Positions 54,751-62,438 of a stretch of DNA of 64,000 nt are shown here, one piece after another. This stretch comes from Prevotellaceae bacterium (lineage in GTDB: Bacteria > Bacteroidota > Bacteroidia > Bacteroidales > Muribaculaceae). Below the pieces are notes generated by a model. The model was not told where the DNA came from, did no database searches, and saw only the letters and a program-made list of their open reading frames with translations. The DNA is taken from NCBI GenBank assembly GCA_021772015.1, contig JAETNS010000007.1:62001-126000 (forward strand), given 5' to 3'. The translations under genes and the position numbers were made by a program. How positions within the stretch are numbered: position 1 is the stretch's first letter; each line of letters starts with the position of its first letter.

Positions 54751-55890
54751 TTAGAGAACGCATACCGGAGCCTCTTTAGGTGGACATACTGTCTGCAATC
54801 CTGTCGCAAGATGGAATGTCTGTATCTTGAGATCCCCTTGCAATGCGCCAAGCGCATTTAGAGCCAACGCCTCAAGCTCATCTTCGCCGGGATAGACATG
54901 TACAGGCGCGAGGAACTCGACACGTTTTTTAAGCCGACTGATCACATAGTCGGAATACGCGATTCCTCCGGTGATAAGTATCGCGTCGATATTGCCGTAG
55001 AATACCGGCGACAGTGCCGCGATATGTTTGGCTATCTGATATATCATCGCGTCAAGGACAAGGCGCGCATGCTCGTCACCGTCAGCGATACGTTGTTCGA
55101 CTTCGGGGATTGCGACTGTACCGAGATGGGCTGCCAGTCCGGCTTTACCGCTGATACGCTTCTTAAGCTGTTCCTTTGTGTAACGTCCTGAATAGCACAG
55201 ATCAATAAGGGAACCTGACGGCAACGAACCGGCTCGTTCGGGCGAAAACGGGCCTTCTCCGTCGAAAGCATTGTTGACATCCACACAACGGCCATGGTCA
55301 TGTGCTCCTATCGATATACCGCCTCCAAGATGACATATGATGAGGTTCATGTCTTCATATTTCCTGGGAGCATCGGGATGTGTGGCGGAATAGTCTCGGG
55401 CGAAACGACGGCCTATGGCCCGTTGGTTAAGCGCATGCCAGGTAGTGATGCGCGGCATAATGGGGGAGCCGGTGATATGGGCTATCTCATCCATCTCGTC
55501 AACGATCCCGGGGTCTGCGATAAACGCCTTGCATCCATCGATCTCCATCGCTATGTCATGGGCGATCAGGCTGCCAAGGTTGCATGCATGGTCGCGGGGA
55601 GACTCGTGCATTGCCTGCACCATCTCATCGTTAACCTCATAAACTCCGCCGGGAATCGGATGAGTCAGACCGCCCCGACCGATAATCGCGTCGAATTCAA
55701 ATGGCACCGCATTATCGGCAAGAGCCTTGATAACCAGCTCGCGGCGATAATCGAGCTGGTCTATGACACGGCGAAACCGTGAAAGTTCCTCAACTGAATG
55801 ACGAATGGTATGCGTCATAATCGGAGTGGTGTCCTCGAAAACAGCTATTTTCGTGGAGGTCGAACCGGGGTTGATGGCTAATATCTTCAT
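54751..55890 (-). CDS. buk: Butyrate kinase
   Basis: A 379-residue acetokinase-family enzyme making ATP from butyryl- or branched acyl-phosphate. Motifs: LAINPGSTSTKIAVF (ATP site), GRGGLTHPIPGGVYEV, NLIICHLGGGISIGAHDHGRCVDVNNAFDG (two pieces) and ILITGGIAYSDYV. I prefer the ATG at 55890 (MKILAINPG) to the GTG at 55899. It follows ptb by 18 bp. Confidence 0.94.
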   Translation of the reverse strand: MKILAINPGSTSTKIAVFEDTTPIMTHTIRHSVEELSRFRRVIDQLDYRRELVIKALADNAVPFEFDAIIGRGGLTHPIPGGVYEVNDEMVQAMHESPRDHACNLGSLIAHDIAMEIDGCKAFIADPGIVDEMDEIAHITGSPIMPRITTWHALNQRAIGRRFARDYSATHPDAPRKYEDMNLIICHLGGGISIGAHDHGRCVDVNNAFDGEGPFSPERAGSLPSGSLIDLCYSGRYTKEQLKKRISGKAGLAAHLGTVAIPEVEQRIADGDEHARLVLDAMIYQIAKHIAALSPVFYGNIDAILITGGIAYSDYVISRLKKRVEFLAPVHVYPGEDELEALALNALGALQGDLKIQTFHLATGLQTVCPPKEAPVCVL

Positions 55891-55908
55891 CAATTTCACT
55901 TGTTTTGA

Positions 55909-56820
55909 TCAATGGTTTGAGGCCAGGGCAGCCATGGCCAAGGAATTGTATTTGCTGTCGGTAGAATCGCTACGCGAGGGAAGCACGACAGGGGCGATTG
56001 TGCCCAGAAGCATCCCCGCCATTCGGGCATGCGCGAAATACGAGATTGTCTTGTAGAAAGTGTTGCCGGACTCGATATTCGGGAAAATCAGGATGTCGGC
56101 ATTGCCGCACACCTCTGACTCGATTCCTTTCACCTGAGCGGAATGCAGGTCAACAGCAGTCTTGACATCCATAGGGCCGCCTGCCACCATGTCGCCATAT
56201 TCCCCTGCGGCGGCTTTCTCCACCATAAGCTGGTAATCGACCGAATTGGGGAATTTGGGGTTAACCTTCTCATTAAAATGTATTAGAGCCACTTTGGGAT
56301 GTTCAATCCCGAATTTCCTGACAAGCTCGAGATCCAGCATAAGCATCTTCTCACGCTGTTCGATTGTCGGATAGGGAATGACAGCCACATCGGAATAGAA
56401 CAAAAGACGGTTCATCCCGGGGATCTCGCTTACCGTGATATGGGTGAGGAGATTTCCTTTGGGAAGGATACCGGTCTCTTTGTTGAGCACTGCGCGAAGC
56501 AGCACGTCGGTGCTGACCAGCCCTTTCATCAGTACTCCGGCTTTGCCGTCATGCACCAATGACACAGCCTTTGCGGCGGCATCATGGCTGTCGCCAGCCT
56601 CAATCACATCTACATGTCCGGGGAAACGTTTTTCAATCCCCGAGGCATCAATTTTCTCTTTCTCCCCCACGAGAATGGCTTTTATGAAACCGTCTGCGAG
56701 AGCTTTGGAGACCGCACCGCAGGTTTCCTCATCATAAGGACAGACAACAGCGACAGCAGGTCGTTCCTTCATCAACGCCAAGTGGGAGATCAACTCCTGG
56801 AAAGTCTTGATTCGGCTCAT
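55909..56820 (-). CDS. ptb: Phosphate butyryltransferase
   Basis: A 303-residue phosphate acyltransferase that swaps CoA for phosphate on butyryl-CoA or related acyl-CoA. Family motifs: VLMKGLVSTDVLLRAVLN, ILPKGNLLTHITV, VALIHFNEKVNPKFPNSVDYQLM, and LIFPNIESGNTFYKTI. I start at the ATG at 56820 (MSRIKTFQEL); the upstream 58 codons of open frame are not family-like. With buk it gives a substrate-level phosphorylation pair; isobutyrate or isovalerate from amino acids are also possible products. Confidence 0.93.
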   Translation of the reverse strand: MSRIKTFQELISHLALMKERPAVAVVCPYDEETCGAVSKALADGFIKAILVGEKEKIDASGIEKRFPGHVDVIEAGDSHDAAAKAVSLVHDGKAGVLMKGLVSTDVLLRAVLNKETGILPKGNLLTHITVSEIPGMNRLLFYSDVAVIPYPTIEQREKMLMLDLELVRKFGIEHPKVALIHFNEKVNPKFPNSVDYQLMVEKAAAGEYGDMVAGGPMDVKTAVDLHSAQVKGIESEVCGNADILIFPNIESGNTFYKTISYFAHARMAGMLLGTIAPVVLPSRSDSTDSKYNSLAMAALASNH

Positions 56821-57265
56821 AAACGTGTTTTGAGAAAGATTATAAAATATGTTATTCAACATGTTTCCGCCGTCAGGTTTGCTTAGCATTAAAGCAATCC
56901 ATGATAATCGGGAGATCGGGAATTTTGTAGCCTCTCTCGCCACAACGGAAATCATTTTCTGCAAATTTCGTAAATTTTTCGGACATAAAGCCAAATTCCA
57001 AAGAGTTTTTTTGGATTAAAATTGAATTATTTTACACACCTATTTTCTATATTTGGTTATCAATTCGCGAATATATAATTAATATTAGACACAATTCAAT
57101 CAAATTACCACCCATCTTTCAACCTACACACTTGAATACATTGCACATTTAGCCGCAATGTGTGCAATTTGCTTTAAATCGTTCAAAGCATGCTATAAAA
57201 CACAAAGAGCAAAAACATGTTTTATAACATAGATTCCATCCTCCGACTTCGGGAAGGAGATAATG
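56821..57265. other. Gene-free AT-rich stretch upstream of ptb
   Basis: About 445 bases without a convincing gene. An imperfect inverted repeat is seen at 57140-57168 (TTGCACATT with AATGTG-TGCAA) and a near-match to a -7 box on the minus strand around 56960-56970 (ACGAAATTTG). The ptb promoter probably lies here, but I cannot fix it. Confidence 0.4.
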
Positions 57266-57414
57266 AAAAAACCGGAAAGATCATCACGACCTCTCCGGCG
57301 GGAATATTAAATCAGATGAAGAGAATATTCTTCATTACACCAAGCATCCCGGCCTACACCGGGCATCACCAAAAAAACCAGTATCCCGCGCCAAAACGCG
57401 GAGAATGTATGAAA
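57266..57414 (-). ncRNA. Candidate small structured RNA with own promoter and terminator
   Basis: Predicted ~149-nt transcript on the minus strand. Promoter: TTTG, 20 nt, TACCTTTG. Hairpins along it: 57397-57401 with 57386-57390 (CCGCG/CGCGG), 57359-57363 with 57348-57352 (CCCGG/CCGGG), 57324-57330 with 57302-57308 (GAATATT/AATATTC), then an 11-bp terminator stem (57288-57298 with 57272-57282, two G-U pairs, 5-nt loop) followed by six T (57266-57271). No convincing reading frame is present. I do not recognise the family; a 6S-like RNA or a ptb leader with attenuator are alternatives. Confidence 0.5.
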
Positions 57415-57420
57415 CCGAGA

Positions 57421-57452
57421 CAAAGGTAAGACAAAGACAGCAATCTTCCAAA
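57421..57452 (-). promoter_or_regulatory. Promoter of the candidate small RNA
   Basis: The minus-strand TTTG (57449-57452), a 20-nt spacer and TACCTTTG (57421-57428) are a full match to the Bacteroidetes consensus. The predicted start is near 57414. Confidence 0.65.
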
Positions 57453-57642
57453 CATTTTGCCAGTTATTTTTGAGTTTTACGCACCATTTGCACGATTTCA
57501 CCACCACAAACCGAGCATTTAGTCATAAAAATCACCATTTTTAACTTCTATTTATAAATTAACCACACCTATTATCCAAGTCGATGATTAGCCTTTTTAT
57601 CAAAAGCGGCTTGAATCAGGAAGAATATTACTCTTTTTTTCG

Positions 57643-57650
57643 TAACTTTG
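57643..57650 (+). promoter_or_regulatory. -7 box (TAACTTTG) before tsaD
   Basis: An exact TAnnTTTG match 5 nt before the ATG at 57656, which fixes the tsaD start there and implies a leaderless mRNA. Confidence 0.55.
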
Positions 57651-57655
57651 CAAGC

Positions 57656-58681
57656 ATGAACCAGAAATCCGTCACTATACTTGGAATAGAGTCGTCATGC
57701 GACGACACCTCGGCGGCTGTCATCCGTGACGGTCTTCTGCTTTCCAATGTGATAGCTTCCCAAAGCATTCATGAGGAATACGGTGGAGTCGTGCCGGAAC
57801 TCGCCTCCAGGGCACATCAGCAGAATATTGTGCCGGTAGTTGACATGGCTCTTAAAAAAGCCGGCATAACCCGTCACGACCTTGACGCCATCGCCTTCAC
57901 CCGCGGTCCCGGGCTGCTTGGCTCGTTGCTTGTCGGCACCTCCTTCGCAAAAGGGATGTCGCTCGGGCTGCGCATCCCCATCATAGAGGTCAACCACCTC
58001 CACGGTCATGTCTTAAGCCATTTCGTGAGACAAAAGCCTGACGACCGGGTCCCCTCATTCCCCTTCCTGACATTGCTTGTTTCAGGAGGCAACTCACAGC
58101 TCGTCCTCGTCAAGTCTCATAACCGGATGGAGATAATCGGCCAGACCATAGATGACGCGGCAGGGGAAGCATTCGACAAATGCGCGAAAATAATGGGCCT
58201 GCCCTACCCTGGCGGTCCGCATATCGACAGACTCGCCTCACAAGGAGATCCCGATAGATTCAAATTCGCCAAGCCCCATATTCCGGGACTTGACTACAGC
58301 TTCAGCGGCCTGAAGACCTCTTTCCTCTACACATTGCGTGACCACGTGAAAACCACCCCCGATTTCATCGAGGAAAACAAAGCGGATCTGGCTGCGTCGC
58401 TACAAAAAACTATCATAGAGATACTCCTCGACAAACTCGACAAGGCTGTCAGACAGACAAAGATCAAGACATTGACTATCGGGGGCGGCGTATCTGCCAA
58501 CTCCGGTGTCAGGAAAGCGGTAGCCGAATATTGCGAAGCTCACGGAATAGAGGCATTCATTCCACAAAGAGCATTCACTACAGACAATGCCGCTATGATC
58601 GCCATAGCAGGACAATTCAAATACCTTGACCGGAAATTCTGCCCCTACAACGCAGCTCCTTTCGCAAGGACCTCGGTTTGA
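57656..58681 (+). CDS. tsaD: tRNA N6-threonylcarbamoyladenosine synthase subunit TsaD
   Basis: A 341-residue ASKHA-fold enzyme transferring threonylcarbamoyl to A37 of ANN-reading tRNAs, together with TsaB and TsaE. Motifs: GIESSCDDTSAAV, ELASRAHQQNI, EVNHLHGHVLSH (metal-binding His), LLVSGGNSQLV, TIDDAAGEAFDK and the C-terminal TDNAAMIA. The start at 57656 is chosen because the -7 box directly precedes it; the frame is open to 57584 but that part is inside the promoter. Confidence 0.96.
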   Translation: MNQKSVTILGIESSCDDTSAAVIRDGLLLSNVIASQSIHEEYGGVVPELASRAHQQNIVPVVDMALKKAGITRHDLDAIAFTRGPGLLGSLLVGTSFAKGMSLGLRIPIIEVNHLHGHVLSHFVRQKPDDRVPSFPFLTLLVSGGNSQLVLVKSHNRMEIIGQTIDDAAGEAFDKCAKIMGLPYPGGPHIDRLASQGDPDRFKFAKPHIPGLDYSFSGLKTSFLYTLRDHVKTTPDFIEENKADLAASLQKTIIEILLDKLDKAVRQTKIKTLTIGGGVSANSGVRKAVAEYCEAHGIEAFIPQRAFTTDNAAMIAIAGQFKYLDRKFCPYNAAPFARTSV

Positions 58682-58711
58682 TCGGGCCCATCCCCACAAA
58701 CATATTCCCCC

Positions 58712-59203
58712 ATGGATCCCTACATTCTCCACGACCTTGAAGAAATCGCTCCCGATCTGATAGACATGCTTCGCGAAAAAGGGCTGAAACTATCATCCGC
58801 AGAAAGCTGCACCGGAGGCAACATCGCCCACCACCTCACTCTTGTCGCAGGCTGTTCGGATGTCTACCGGGGAGGAGCTGTCACCTATTCAAACGCTGCC
58901 AAGTCCTCGCTCCTTGGCGTACCGTCCTCGATAATAGAAGAGAAAGGTGCGGTATCGGAAGAAGTCGTCATAGCCATGGCAAAAGGAGCCTGCAAAGCTT
59001 TCGGCACAGAATGCGCGGTCGCCACTTCAGGCATAGCCGGCCCGGGCGGAGGTACCGACAGCAAGCCCGTCGGCACAGTCTGGGTAGCCGTGACCACCCC
59101 AGGGGGAACTTATTCCGAACTATACCACCTCGGAGGCACCCGTCCCGAAATAATCGACAAAGCCTCCCTCCTCGCCTTCCGCCTCCTGCTCAACCATCTT
59201 TAA
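58712..59203 (+). CDS. pncC: CinA-family nicotinamide-nucleotide amidohydrolase
   Basis: A 163-residue stand-alone CinA C-terminal domain, expected to deamidate NMN to nicotinate mononucleotide. Family motifs: [51 protein letters not shown] and [11 protein letters not shown]. It follows tsaD by 30 bp and is probably co-transcribed. Confidence 0.93.
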   Translation: MDPYILHDLEEIAPDLIDMLREKGLKLSSAESCTGGNIAHHLTLVAGCSDVYRGGAVTYSNAAKSSLLGVPSSIIEEKGAVSEEVVIAMAKGACKAFGTECAVATSGIAGPGGGTDSKPVGTVWVAVTTPGGTYSELYHLGGTRPEIIDKASLLAFRLLLNHL

Positions 59204-59277
59204 CGCCCATGAAGCATTCAGCAGCATTCCACAAAATCCTTCCAACACTAAAATCTAAAAATTAATATCCAAAACAG

Positions 59278-59308
59278 TTGTAAACTTCAAAAGAAAGTTG
59301 TACCTTTG
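59278..59308 (+). promoter_or_regulatory. tRNA promoter
   Basis: TTG (59278-59280), a 20-nt spacer and TACCTTTG (59301-59308) are a full consensus match. The predicted start is near 59315, ~55 nt before the tRNA. Confidence 0.7.
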
Positions 59309-59315
59309 TGCCGTC

Positions 59316-59348
59316 AAAAGAGAGCACCAATAATCATCTCTCTTTTTT
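59316..59348 (+). terminator. Terminator-like hairpin between promoter and tRNA
   Basis: AAAAGAGAG (59316-59324) pairs with CTCTCTTTT (59338-59346) across a 13-nt loop and is followed by two more T. It would sit at the 5' end of the tRNA precursor; the stem is weak (four GC pairs). Confidence 0.4.
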
Positions 59349-59369
59349 CAATCACACACCAGTGATTTC

Positions 59370-59443
59370 GGTCCTATAGCTCAGTTGGTCAGAGCACCTG
59401 ACTCATAATCAGGGAGTCCTTGGTTCAAGCCCAAGTGGGACCA
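59370..59443 (+). tRNA. tRNA with CAT anticodon (Met, or lysidine-modified Ile2)
   Basis: A 74-nt cloverleaf without encoded CCA. The acceptor arms GGTCCTA/TGGGACC, D-arm GCTC..GAGC, anticodon arm CCTGA-CTCATAA-TCAGG and T-arm CTTGG-TTCAAGC-CCAAG all pair. The sequence resembles Bacteroidetes elongator tRNA-Met; tRNA-Ile2 with the same anticodon remains possible. Confidence 0.92.
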
Positions 59444-59448
59444 CATTA

Positions 59449-59484
59449 GGGTCACGATTCAGTTATGAATCGTGACCCCCTTTT
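59449..59484 (+). terminator. Intrinsic terminator after the tRNA
   Basis: GGGTCACGATTC (59449-59460) pairs perfectly with 59467-59478 across a 6-nt loop and is followed by CCTTTTC. Confidence 0.85.
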
Positions 59485-59513
59485 CTATCCACTCCAACCA
59501 ATGCTGAACAAGT

Positions 59514-60710
59514 TTACAATCTGATTATCTTCTTGCTGTTTCTTATGTATATACCACCTTTTACAGGATTGCTTATCCTACGTCCAGTCAAATCATACAG
59601 CGGAGAATCTTCGTCAGTACCATAAACTACAACATCCTCCATACCACTTCTACCGTTGAGAGACAATACATTCCGGGGGTTCACCACAGGATCGCCATCC
59701 TCGGCTATAACGGCACCCTCGGGGATTACGAAGGTATATCCCACTTTGGGTTGCATCCTGAATCCGCCGAAATCAGCCGACACAATCCACCGGCCAGCTC
59801 CAGTAGTGAGATAAGCATCGGCCTCGACCACAAGCTTTTCACCGTCAACCTCCCACAACTGCAACTTTGCACCATCGGCAACGCGCACCGGGCGGTCGTA
59901 GGTGAAAGACACGACATTGAGCACATCCGAGTGGTCGGTGAACAGACTGCACCATACATACATGAGCGGTTCGATAGGTTCGGTGTAACCGCCGGTAAAG
60001 TCAATCACAACTTCCTCGTTGACGATATCATCGCGGTAGCACGAGCTTACGCTACCGGCGGGGAGCGTCAAGCGGTAATTCACGCCATTTTCAAAGTTGA
60101 CATTGCCGCCAAAGTCTGCGTAAGCCTGGCCTAAATCCCAATCCCAGCCAACCCTTGCAGGAACCTTGCGGATTTCCTGACCGTTACGGTAGAGAGTAAA
60201 CTCCGGCTCGCCGACAGGGTCGGTTTCTGTTCCCCAATATATCCACAGACTTTTGGCTGAGGCTACAACGGCAGGTATGTCAGAGTGGGTTTCGCCGAGT
60301 GTTGCCGGTACGCTGAAAGGAATCTCGATAGCATCGTTCACAACCGAATTGTCGGTTTCTTTGGCGACTGAGCCGGGCGACACTGCGAGAACATAATCCA
60401 TGCCTTTGGGCAGATTCTGTTTCTCAAAAATCATTTCCAGTGTGCCCTGCGTGCGTTTCTTACCGACATAGTTGCTCGTTTTAAGCTCAGTGGCACCGGC
60501 AACGGTCACGCCGTCGCATTTCACCTCGACTTTGGCACCGTCAAGCAGAATTATTCCGCCATCGAAACTCATGCCGATGCTTTCAAGCGGATAGACGAAT
60601 GGACGTGTGCCGACATCGCATTGTTCCGGCTGTAAAGTTGTAGCCTCGGCAGACATCTGTATGCAACCCATACAGAGGTAGGCCATCGAAAGGAGTAGAG
60701 ATTTATTCAT
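59514..60710 (-). CDS. Exported protein with type IX-like C-terminal tail
   Basis: A 398-residue protein with a signal peptide (MNKSLLLSMAYLCMGCIQMS), several beta-rich segments of ~110 residues with partial similarity to each other (openings LESIGMSFDGG, AVVASAKSLWIYWG and NVVSFTYDRPV), and the sorting-type tail PLYDLTGRRIS..GGIYIRNSKKIIRL. The function is unknown; adhesion or matrix roles are typical of such proteins. It lies 8 bp after the next exported-protein gene and is probably co-transcribed. Confidence 0.8.
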   Translation of the reverse strand: MNKSLLLSMAYLCMGCIQMSAEATTLQPEQCDVGTRPFVYPLESIGMSFDGGIILLDGAKVEVKCDGVTVAGATELKTSNYVGKKRTQGTLEMIFEKQNLPKGMDYVLAVSPGSVAKETDNSVVNDAIEIPFSVPATLGETHSDIPAVVASAKSLWIYWGTETDPVGEPEFTLYRNGQEIRKVPARVGWDWDLGQAYADFGGNVNFENGVNYRLTLPAGSVSSCYRDDIVNEEVVIDFTGGYTEPIEPLMYVWCSLFTDHSDVLNVVSFTYDRPVRVADGAKLQLWEVDGEKLVVEADAYLTTGAGRWIVSADFGGFRMQPKVGYTFVIPEGAVIAEDGDPVVNPRNVLSLNGRSGMEDVVVYGTDEDSPLYDLTGRRISNPVKGGIYIRNSKKIIRL

Positions 60711-60718
60711 GGTGAGAG

Positions 60719-61696
60719 TTATTTAAGGGTGATTTTTTGAGTTTTGGAGGTTGTGCCGGATGTAACGGTAACGAGGTAGATTCCGCTTGACAGAGCGGGC
60801 ATCGGACAGATGCCGTTCTCAACCGAGGCCGAGAATATATTTCTCCCCGAAAGGTCAAACAAATCAAGGCGACATTCTTTGTCGGTTTCGCCGATTATGA
60901 TATTCCCGTTTTGAAATGATATGGCAATGCTGTTTTTATCGTAAGCAATCGCATTAACGCCCGCTTCTTTGGGATTGACAACCGCGCGGATGTTTGAACC
61001 GTAAGCCTTGGTGCAAGTTGCCCCTGTAAGGCCGGCATCTCGCTCAACTATAAATCCCTTGGCTCGCATACTCGGTTCGATAGGTCTTCCATTATAACCG
61101 CATTGGGGATCTTCAACAGCGGTCAAATATGCTGCGCTTGTATTATGGAAAGGATCAAAATCACCATACCATAGACCATACCCACATATGGGCAAAAATA
61201 TGCTGTGTTCATTAGGTCCGTGCAACCTTACGCCTCGGACTCCGTTTTCTACAGATGATCCATTTGTCCAGCATAACATTAGTAATTCATAACGCTCCTG
61301 TTCATTGGGAAGCCTCCATCCGTTACCCCATTGGTGTCGGGCTGCATCATATTCGGTTCCGCTGATGTCGGTCCCGATATTTGTAAGGACAGCCCATGCG
61401 CCATTGTTGGGATCTACTTCGTAACCTTCAAAGAACTTGTAGCTTTCCCATGAGAAGTCTTCACGAGGCTCGACTTCTCCCCATGCAAAGTATTGTCCTT
61501 TCTCGTATGGAGATGTTGCACCTACATTATATGTCGCCCAAAGCGTGCCGCTCGGCAGCCCGAGGTCTACATATTCGTACCCTCCGATGATACCGTCCGG
61601 CTCGCTCGGAGCGGGCGGTTGTGGTTCCTCGGCGTTTGCCGATACTGCTATGGCTGCTGACAGCCACAATAAAGTTGATTTGAGTTTGAATACCAT
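60719..61696 (-). CDS. Exported FISUMP-type protein with type IX sorting domain
   Basis: A 325-residue exported protein. After the signal peptide (start chosen at 61696, MVFKLKSTLLWLS) comes a ~200-residue domain opening with EYVDLGLPSGTLWATYNVGA and containing RLPNEQERYELL and YLTAVEDPQ, features of the Fibrobacter succinogenes major paralogous domain that is common in Bacteroidales surface proteins. The C-terminus is a type A sorting domain (FDLSGRNIFSASVENG..SGIYLVTVTSG). It is paired with the next exported protein. Confidence 0.82.
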   Translation of the reverse strand: MVFKLKSTLLWLSAAIAVSANAEEPQPPAPSEPDGIIGGYEYVDLGLPSGTLWATYNVGATSPYEKGQYFAWGEVEPREDFSWESYKFFEGYEVDPNNGAWAVLTNIGTDISGTEYDAARHQWGNGWRLPNEQERYELLMLCWTNGSSVENGVRGVRLHGPNEHSIFLPICGYGLWYGDFDPFHNTSAAYLTAVEDPQCGYNGRPIEPSMRAKGFIVERDAGLTGATCTKAYGSNIRAVVNPKEAGVNAIAYDKNSIAISFQNGNIIIGETDKECRLDLFDLSGRNIFSASVENGICPMPALSSGIYLVTVTSGTTSKTQKITLK

Positions 61697-61755
61697 TTGC
61701 CAATTTTTTATTGGCAAAGTTCGGCAGAAAAAATGACTTCGGCGTAAAACAAGTT

Positions 61756-62328
61756 TTATTCGCCCGACTTTTTTGCGAGATTTTTTCGGATTCTGCTCAA
61801 ATATACCGGGGTAATAAGAAGATAGGAGGCTATATCGCGTAGCGATACGGTATCTAAAATATGCGGATATAGGCCGATAATGTCAAGGTAACGTTCTGTC
61901 GGTGTCTTTCTGTGCAGTTCGAGATAGCGAGAATATATCTCTCTGAACAGAGTACCGTTTAAAGCAGACAGATTATCGTCAAATGAGGCATCGAATAAAC
62001 TCCTCGCCTCCACCATATTTATTTGCGACACGGAGGCATCTGCACCGGCTTTGATTGTTATTTCGGAAGGGCGGTGATTATATGAATTGTAAAAGTCTGC
62101 AACTATCTCGCCTACGAAAGCGAAGCCGACAACGGCTTCATTGCCGGAGGAAGTAAAGGTAGTGTATTTGAAATAGCCGGATTCTACAACACCGAGGTAT
62201 TTGCCAACTGAACCCTGCCGAACAAACACATCATTTCTGGAATAATGGCACAGATGCCCTTTCTCCCGGCAATAATCCTTTATCGCCGAAAGGTCAATAA
62301 CGCTGTCGTATATATTGAACTGTGCCAT
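61756..62328 (-). CDS. Crp/Fnr-family transcription regulator
   Basis: A 190-residue regulator with an N-terminal cyclic-nucleotide-type beta barrel (~15-115: NDVFVRQGSVGKYLGVVESGYFKY) and a C-terminal helix-turn-helix (SLRDIASYLLITPVYLSRIRKNL). This layout (long central helix with TPTERYLDII) is the common Bacteroidetes Crp type of unknown ligand. I start at 62328 (MAQFNIYD). It may control the exported-protein pair 60 bp downstream, which lies on the same strand. Confidence 0.88.
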   Translation of the reverse strand: MAQFNIYDSVIDLSAIKDYCREKGHLCHYSRNDVFVRQGSVGKYLGVVESGYFKYTTFTSSGNEAVVGFAFVGEIVADFYNSYNHRPSEITIKAGADASVSQINMVEARSLFDASFDDNLSALNGTLFREIYSRYLELHRKTPTERYLDIIGLYPHILDTVSLRDIASYLLITPVYLSRIRKNLAKKSGE

Positions 62329-62438
62329 AACCAGATACAAAGTTGGCTAATTTCTCGACATTAAAGCAGTGTAATCATATCAATCTATGCTCCATTACTC
62401 AAAGTATTGGTGGAGAAAGATGAAAAGTTCAGCAATGA

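Noticed and set aside
57266-57414. 6S RNA, tmRNA or RNase P RNA
   Set aside because: There is no long bubbled hairpin with pairing 5' and 3' ends, no tRNA-like end or tag frame, and no RNase P core, so no family name was assigned.
57217-57429. A 70-codon open frame on the plus strand
   Set aside because: It runs antisense through the predicted hairpins and terminator of the candidate small RNA, has no promoter or ribosome-binding signal, and its product looks random.
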